In this document: piece by piece, positions 6,544-9,546 of the stretch
Position numbering within the stretch: the stretch's first letter is position 1
Layout of the letters: the number at the start of each line of letters is the position of its first letter
Assembly: GCA_016650355.1 (NCBI GenBank)
Contig: JAENVX010000254.1
Span: forward strand, 1 to 9,546
Length of the DNA: 9,546 nucleotides
Source of the DNA: Bacteroidia bacterium
GTDB taxonomy: Bacteria > Bacteroidota > Bacteroidia > Cytophagales > Cyclobacteriaceae
Reading direction: 5' to 3'
The notes under the pieces: generated by a model
Database searches by the model: none
Told to the model about the DNA's origin: nothing
Seen by the model: the letters and a program-made list of their open reading frames with translations, nothing else
Program-made: the position numbers and the translations under genes

Positions 6544-7071
6544 CTAATTCTTCTTTAATTCCAACTCGGTGATTTTGCCTGCTCCGTTGGTCTTAATGTC
6601 CGATATGGTGTTAGGGTTCTTTTTCTGGTCTTTCAAATAATTGAGATATTGCTTAATGGTAGTGGGCTTGTCGTAATCCTTCATTCCACCCGACTCACTT
6701 ATTACAATCAAAACAGGAGTCTCCGGAGAAGCGAATAATGTTAGCGCTTCATTGATGCTGGTATTGGCGGATGAAACGCTAGTGGAACCGGCAATTGCAC
6801 CAAAGTATTGACCCAATTTTACAGAGGGTGCAGTAGCGTTGGTTTCATTTGCTCTTTGTTCGGCCTCACGTCTTGCCTGCTCTTCAGCCGCTTTCCTTGC
6901 TTTCTCCTCGGCTAGCAGTTTACGGTCAACTGCTTCCTGCTCCATTTTGGCTTTCTCAATGGCTGCATTTCTTGCTTGCATTGCTTTCTTTTTGCTTTGG
7001 CAACCAAATGCGGTGATTAAAACCAAGGCAAGCATGATAAGTTTTGAAGAATTTCGAATGGGTAACATCAT
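6544..7071 (-). CDS. Small lipoprotein with charged helical linker
   Basis: A 175-aa protein. A basic N-terminus (R6, K10) and the hydrophobic stretch 11-20 lead to a lipobox TAFGC with the acylated cysteine at C24. The residues after it are QSKKK, basic rather than acidic, so the Bacteroidota surface-export signal (an acidic patch next to the cysteine) is absent and a periplasm-facing lipoprotein is more likely. Residues 27-75 are a long helix rich in Ala, Glu, Lys and Arg (for example AEEKARKAAEEQARREAEQR), probably a coiled coil or rigid spacer like the TolA linker. The C-terminal domain (86-175) has INEALTLFASPETPVLIVIS and TTIKQYLNYLKDQKKN and ends in ITELELKKN. I recall this C-terminal module in other Bacteroidota lipoproteins but know no function. 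Starts at M1 and M2 are equally good. It is the first gene of the run. Confidence 0.87.
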   Translation of the reverse strand: MMLPIRNSSKLIMLALVLITAFGCQSKKKAMQARNAAIEKAKMEQEAVDRKLLAEEKARKAAEEQARREAEQRANETNATAPSVKLGQYFGAIAGSTSVSSANTSINEALTLFASPETPVLIVISESGGMKDYDKPTTIKQYLNYLKDQKKNPNTISDIKTNGAGKITELELKKN

Positions 7072-7251
7072 GTTAATTTTTTAAGTTATACGATTTTCGA
7101 AGAAAAGATTGTGCCATAATTATAATTAGTAAGGTAGCTGATAGTGTTTTGAATCAAAATAAGCCTGATTCCAAGATAACGGAAAACCGTGAAGTGAGTC
7201 TACAAAGTGAGGTATTTATTCTACAATAGCCTTGTAACCAGTTTGATAACT
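7072..7251 (-). promoter_or_regulatory. Probable promoter region of the five-gene run
   Basis: This 180-base gap is the longest non-coding stretch in the window. It lies between the PIG-L gene stop and the lipoprotein start and should hold the end of the PIG-L transcript and the operon promoter. It contains a 5-bp hairpin (TACAA 7222-7226 with TTGTA 7232-7236) and a 4-bp one (ACGG 7179-7182 with CCGT 7187-7190). Neither is followed by a T-run, so neither is a convincing terminator. The minus strand has TTATTTTG at 7162-7155, one base off the TAnnTTTG consensus, without a fitting -33 element. Confidence 0.3.
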
Positions 7252-8127
7252 TTACTTTTTAATCATCGGAAATAGTTTGCGAATATCTTCTTCGGAAGGT
7301 TGTTTTCCATATTCACAAATTTCAAAGACCTCGGCATGTTTGACCTGGGCAGCTTTTTCTTTGCCATACCATCGCTCTAGTGATTTTCTTACTTCGGGAG
7401 TAATAACGATCGCGCGATTGGTGGCCAGCCATTTTTTGCGTTCCGCAGGATCTTTTGGAACCTGATCAGCGTAGCCACCTATCCAGGGCAGCCATTCGTA
7501 AACTTGAGATTGATGCGCCTCCAGAGCATCAATTTTTTGATCAAAGACCGAGGTGACATCTATGGCAATGTCTGGGCGGAAAGGATTAGGACGTTGGAAA
7601 AAATCCTGAAAGTATAAAAACACCGGATTCTTTTTTAATGGAGGGGTGTCAGGCGCAACATTAGGCACCGTTACCATAAAGGCTGCATCCTGTACGAGCA
7701 CACCTGTATAACGATGATCAGGGTGATAGTCATTGGGTCGTGGAGCCATTACTATGTCAGCATTCCATTCTCTTATTTTTCGGATGACTTGTAACCTGAC
7801 GTCTAAAGTGGGTAAGAGTTCCCCATCATGATTATCCAACACATCGTATGTTACGCCAAAGCGTTTTCCCGCTTCATGTGCTTCGGCTATTCTTCGTTTT
7901 GCCAAGGCTCCACCACCCTCACTTTGATGCCCGGCATCACCGTTAGTTACCGAGACAAATTTTACCGCGTAACCCAGCGAGGCATAAAGAGCAGCAGTAC
8001 CTCCTCCATCAATATCGCAATCATCGGGATGTGCCCCAATCATTATAATTCGAGGAGAAGCATTGGGTTGGGCATTGAGTTGTGTGATGAAACACAGGAT
8101 AATGAAGATGAATATGAGCTGTTTCAT
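7252..8127 (-). CDS. Secreted PIG-L/LmbE-family zinc deacetylase
   Basis: A 291-aa protein with a signal peptide (hydrophobic residues 4-17, cut after A19 before Q20). The PIG-L domain (PF02585) covers about residues 27-200. Its opening zinc site is IMIGAHPDDCDIDGGG, with H33 and D36 as metal ligands and D35 as the likely catalytic base. VSVTNGDAGH (58-67), ADIVMAPRPNDYHPDHRYTG (123-142) with H138 as the third ligand, and a C-terminal region with HQSQVYEW (205-212) complete the fold. Family members remove N-acetyl groups from GlcNAc-type sugars (GlcNAc-PI, mycothiol precursor, teicoplanin) in a zinc-dependent way. All key residues are present, so it should be active; its export points to an extracytoplasmic amino-sugar substrate, which is unknown. 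It diverges from the CBM9-like gene and is 180 bases upstream of the lipoprotein operon, so it is probably transcribed separately. Confidence 0.94.
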   Translation of the reverse strand: MKQLIFIFIILCFITQLNAQPNASPRIIMIGAHPDDCDIDGGGTAALYASLGYAVKFVSVTNGDAGHQSEGGGALAKRRIAEAHEAGKRFGVTYDVLDNHDGELLPTLDVRLQVIRKIREWNADIVMAPRPNDYHPDHRYTGVLVQDAAFMVTVPNVAPDTPPLKKNPVFLYFQDFFQRPNPFRPDIAIDVTSVFDQKIDALEAHQSQVYEWLPWIGGYADQVPKDPAERKKWLATNRAIVITPEVRKSLERWYGKEKAAQVKHAEVFEICEYGKQPSEEDIRKLFPMIKK

Positions 8128-8264
8128 GGTATGAATTAAATTAGATTATCCGATAAGTTGAAAGATTGTCTCTGTGAAGTCTATTACAGTATTCCAATAT
8201 ACATGATAATTAGTAAATTGAAACAGTCAAAATCTGATCACTTGATAATCCAAATAGACTCCCA
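8128..8264. promoter_or_regulatory. Divergent promoter region, PIG-L and CBM9-like genes
   Basis: This 137-base AT-rich gap separates two genes that start in opposite directions, so it must hold both promoters. An 11-base palindrome TTATCCGATAA lies at 8146-8156, 18 bases before the PIG-L start codon; it could be an operator or chance. I found no full match to the Bacteroidota -33/-7 promoter pattern on either strand. Confidence 0.45.
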
Positions 8265-8948
8265 ATGTTCCTTTTACGTTTGGCATTTTGTTTTTTGATG
8301 CTGATCCCAAAATTTGGTTTCGGTCAGGTTGTGCCCAATTCAGTACTGCATGTAAAATCCACCGTGGATTTTGAACTCACAGGCGATAGTAGTGCTGCCT
8401 GGAACAAGACATTTTGGGTAAGGCTGCCTCATCGCGGAGGGGTTAAGAAATATCAGACAAAAATTAAGGTGCTTTATTCTCCTACGGGAATCTATTGCTT
8501 ATTTTATTGTGAGGATGAGAAAATAACATCCACCCTCAGAGAAGATTTTACCGATCTCTACCTTGAGGATGTGGTGGAAGCCTTTTTTTGGACGGATGAG
8601 GCAAAGCCATTGTATTTTGAATATGAACTTTCGCCTCATAATTTCGAATTGCCGATTTTAGTGCCCAACGATAGCGGGAATTTTTTTGGGTGGCTGCCCT
8701 GGCATTATGAAGGAGTGCGCAAGACCCGACATGCAACGAAGATGAATGCAAAATCATGGTCAGCTGAATTTTTTATTCCATACGCGCTTCTCAAACCGCT
8801 CGCGCAAGTGCCTCCGGTAAAGGGAACAAAGTGGAGGTGTAATTTTTATCGTCTGGATTATGATGAAGGTTCATCAAAATGGTCGTGGCAATTGACGGGC
8901 CCTAGTTTTCATGATATCGAGAGATTTGGTACGCTGATTTTTGAGTGA
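8265..8948 (+). CDS. Secreted CBM9-like carbohydrate-binding protein
   Basis: A 227-aa protein with a signal peptide (hydrophobic residues 3-14, cut before Q21). The rest is a single beta-sandwich of the CBM9-like/DOMON type: SAAWNKTFWVRL (43-54, the entry strand), YSPTGIYCLFYCEDEKI (71-87), EDVVEAFFW (101-109), YFEYELSPHN (117-126), SWSAEFFIPYALL (164-176), GTKWRCNFYRLDY (187-199) and the ending WSWQLTGPSFHDIERFG (206-222). This order of motifs matches Bacteroidota proteins annotated as carbohydrate-binding family 9-like, which are of similar size and lack a separate catalytic domain. A sugar-binding role at the cell surface or in the periplasm is inferred. The ATG is the first in frame after an upstream TGA (8235-8237). 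It diverges from the PIG-L gene and converges on the membrane-protein gene. Confidence 0.88.
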   Translation: MFLLRLAFCFLMLIPKFGFGQVVPNSVLHVKSTVDFELTGDSSAAWNKTFWVRLPHRGGVKKYQTKIKVLYSPTGIYCLFYCEDEKITSTLREDFTDLYLEDVVEAFFWTDEAKPLYFEYELSPHNFELPILVPNDSGNFFGWLPWHYEGVRKTRHATKMNAKSWSAEFFIPYALLKPLAQVPPVKGTKWRCNFYRLDYDEGSSKWSWQLTGPSFHDIERFGTLIFE

Positions 8949-8955
8949 AACAACA

Positions 8956-8986
8956 TTTTGGTTCAAAATTTATTTCTTGAACAAAA
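8956..8986. other. Inverted repeat between convergent genes, possible weak terminator
   Basis: TTTTGGTTCAA (8956-8966) can pair with TTGAACAAAA (8977-8986) with one bulged G and a 10-base loop. It overlaps the last codons and the stop of the membrane-protein gene, directly after the CBM9-like stop. Neither strand has a clean T-run after the stem, though the lower stem itself is T-rich (TTTT) on one side and A-rich (AAAA) on the other. It may help end both transcripts. Confidence 0.35.
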
Positions 8987-9546
8987 GTTTGCCCGAGAAA
9001 AACAATAGCGGCAATCCGTACACGGCAATCATAGCATAAGCCATAATTGTATATCCTTTTGCAACAAGGTCAATGATACCTACTTGTGCAAGAATCAAGG
9101 AGGCAATGAGTGCTGCCGATGATATGATTGCTTTGCTTGTTTTCTTAAGAGGCGCTGATTTTCGTTCGGTCATTTCCATTTCTACCCGATGAATAAAAGC
9201 ATGGATCATTCCCGTAGCAGTTTCAACCAACGTCCACCCAACAACAATTCCAAAAACAACAATGAGCGCTGGATGAAAGACCGCTAACATTTTCAACCAA
9301 GGGACGGTTGCAGCCAATACATTTTTATCCGGATAGTAGGCGAGGATTGAAAAGTATGTAAGGAACCATGGGATTGTCATCAACAACCCCGAAGCAAACC
9401 CTGCCATAATGCTTTCGCTTTTTGATTGAATTCCTCTGTATGTAAAAAAGGAAGCAGGGTATACAGCCCGGTTGTATCCAACATATAATATGCCTGTCCA
9501 AATCAATAGCCAAAAACTAGGTGCATCTCCTAAATAACTTGTATCC
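8970..9546 (-). CDS. Multi-pass membrane protein, YkvI-like, 5' end outside the window
   Basis: The reading frame is open to the window edge, giving at least 192 codons including the stop. A TTG at 9506 could be mistaken for a start, but coding clearly continues upstream (visible residues before it include DTSYLGDAPSFWL). Hydrophobic segments are FWLLIWTGILYVGY, the stretch around GFASGLLMTIPWFLTYFSIL, HPALIVVFGIVVGWTLVETA, AIISSAALIASLILAQVGII, and the last around YTIMAYAMIAVYGLPLLFF, ending in a short basic tail. The motifs YNRAVYPASFF, SESIMAGFASGLLMTIPWFL and the VPWLKML region match my memory of the YkvI family (COG3949), proposed relatives of amino-acid/cation symporters. If so, the missing part is roughly the N-terminal half. 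The transport substrate is unknown. It converges on the CBM9-like gene with 21 bases between stops. Confidence 0.8.
   Translation of the reverse strand, partial: DTSYLGDAPSFWLLIWTGILYVGYNRAVYPASFFTYRGIQSKSESIMAGFASGLLMTIPWFLTYFSILAYYPDKNVLAATVPWLKMLAVFHPALIVVFGIVVGWTLVETATGMIHAFIHRVEMEMTERKSAPLKKTSKAIISSAALIASLILAQVGIIDLVAKGYTIMAYAMIAVYGLPLLFFSGKLLFKK

Larger units (their letters stand above)
1691..7071 (-). other. Putative five-gene operon (four exported proteins plus DUF2520 enzyme)
   Basis: Five minus-strand genes follow one another with gaps of 55, 10, 38 and 52 bases: lipoprotein, 194-aa protein, 273-aa protein, LRR protein, DUF2520 protein. I see no strong hairpin with a T-run in any of these gaps. 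The first four products carry export signals, and two share a domain. Co-transcription is inferred from spacing and direction only. Confidence 0.65.

Noticed and set aside
7179..7236. Two small hairpins as the terminator of the PIG-L gene
   Set aside because: Stems of only 4 and 5 bp with no T-run after them on the minus strand.
8548..8757. Open frame on the minus strand inside the CBM9-like gene
   Set aside because: Antisense shadow of a gene with clear family motifs; no start context and no recognisable protein features.
817..8948. A polysaccharide-utilisation locus formed by the DUF1080, PIG-L and CBM9-like genes
   Set aside because: No SusC/SusD pair, glycoside hydrolase or dedicated regulator is present, and the three genes are in separate transcription units split by an unrelated operon.
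9504..9506. TTG as the start of the membrane protein
   Set aside because: The same frame stays open with membrane-like residues up to the window edge, and the family is much longer, so the true start lies outside.
9325..9513. Short minus-strand frame overlapping the membrane-protein gene
   Set aside because: It is in another frame of a gene with convincing transmembrane segments. The real frame runs off the window edge.

Overview
The window most likely comes from the chromosome of a member of the Bacteroidota, probably a cytophaga-like lineage. I infer this from several signs: AT-rich DNA, almost no Shine-Dalgarno sequences before the starts, many signal peptides cut at an Ala-Gln or Ser-Gln junction (AQ/SQ), a DUF1080 protein, a DUF2520 protein, and several exported proteins of a kind I recall only from this phylum. 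There are no RNA genes, insertion sequences, CRISPR arrays, phage genes or tRNA-linked junctions. Coding density is high, and no gap between genes exceeds 180 bases.

Layout. A plus-strand exported protein of unknown function (23-763) converges on a minus-strand secreted DUF1080 protein (817-1560); a compact hairpin terminator lies between them. Next comes a run of five minus-strand genes read from 7071 down to 1691, with gaps of 10 to 55 bases, which looks like one operon. In order of transcription it encodes a small lipoprotein with a charged helical linker, a 194-aa exported protein, a 273-aa exported protein, an 833-aa exported leucine-rich-repeat (LRR) protein, and a cytoplasmic Rossmann-fold/DUF2520 dehydrogenase-like protein. 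Upstream of it, a secreted PIG-L/LmbE-type zinc deacetylase (7252-8127, minus) diverges from a secreted CBM9-like protein (8265-8948, plus). The last gene (8970-9546, minus) is a multi-pass membrane protein resembling the YkvI family, cut by the window edge.

How the genes may fit together. The first four products of the operon all carry export signals and are predicted to lie in the periplasm or at a membrane. The N-terminal domain of the LRR protein aligns by eye with almost the whole 194-aa protein, so the two appear to share a domain family. The LRR protein itself repeats a larger unit three times: a WW-x-x-LS-x-[EN]-W cap, LRRs, then an F-x4-P-x3 closing strand. This four-gene exported set is the best candidate for an undescribed system, perhaps an envelope complex or a sensing or adhesion module; its function is unknown. 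The DUF1080, PIG-L and CBM9-like genes are all carbohydrate-related by family, but they sit in separate transcription units and I see no polysaccharide-utilisation locus (no SusC/SusD pair).
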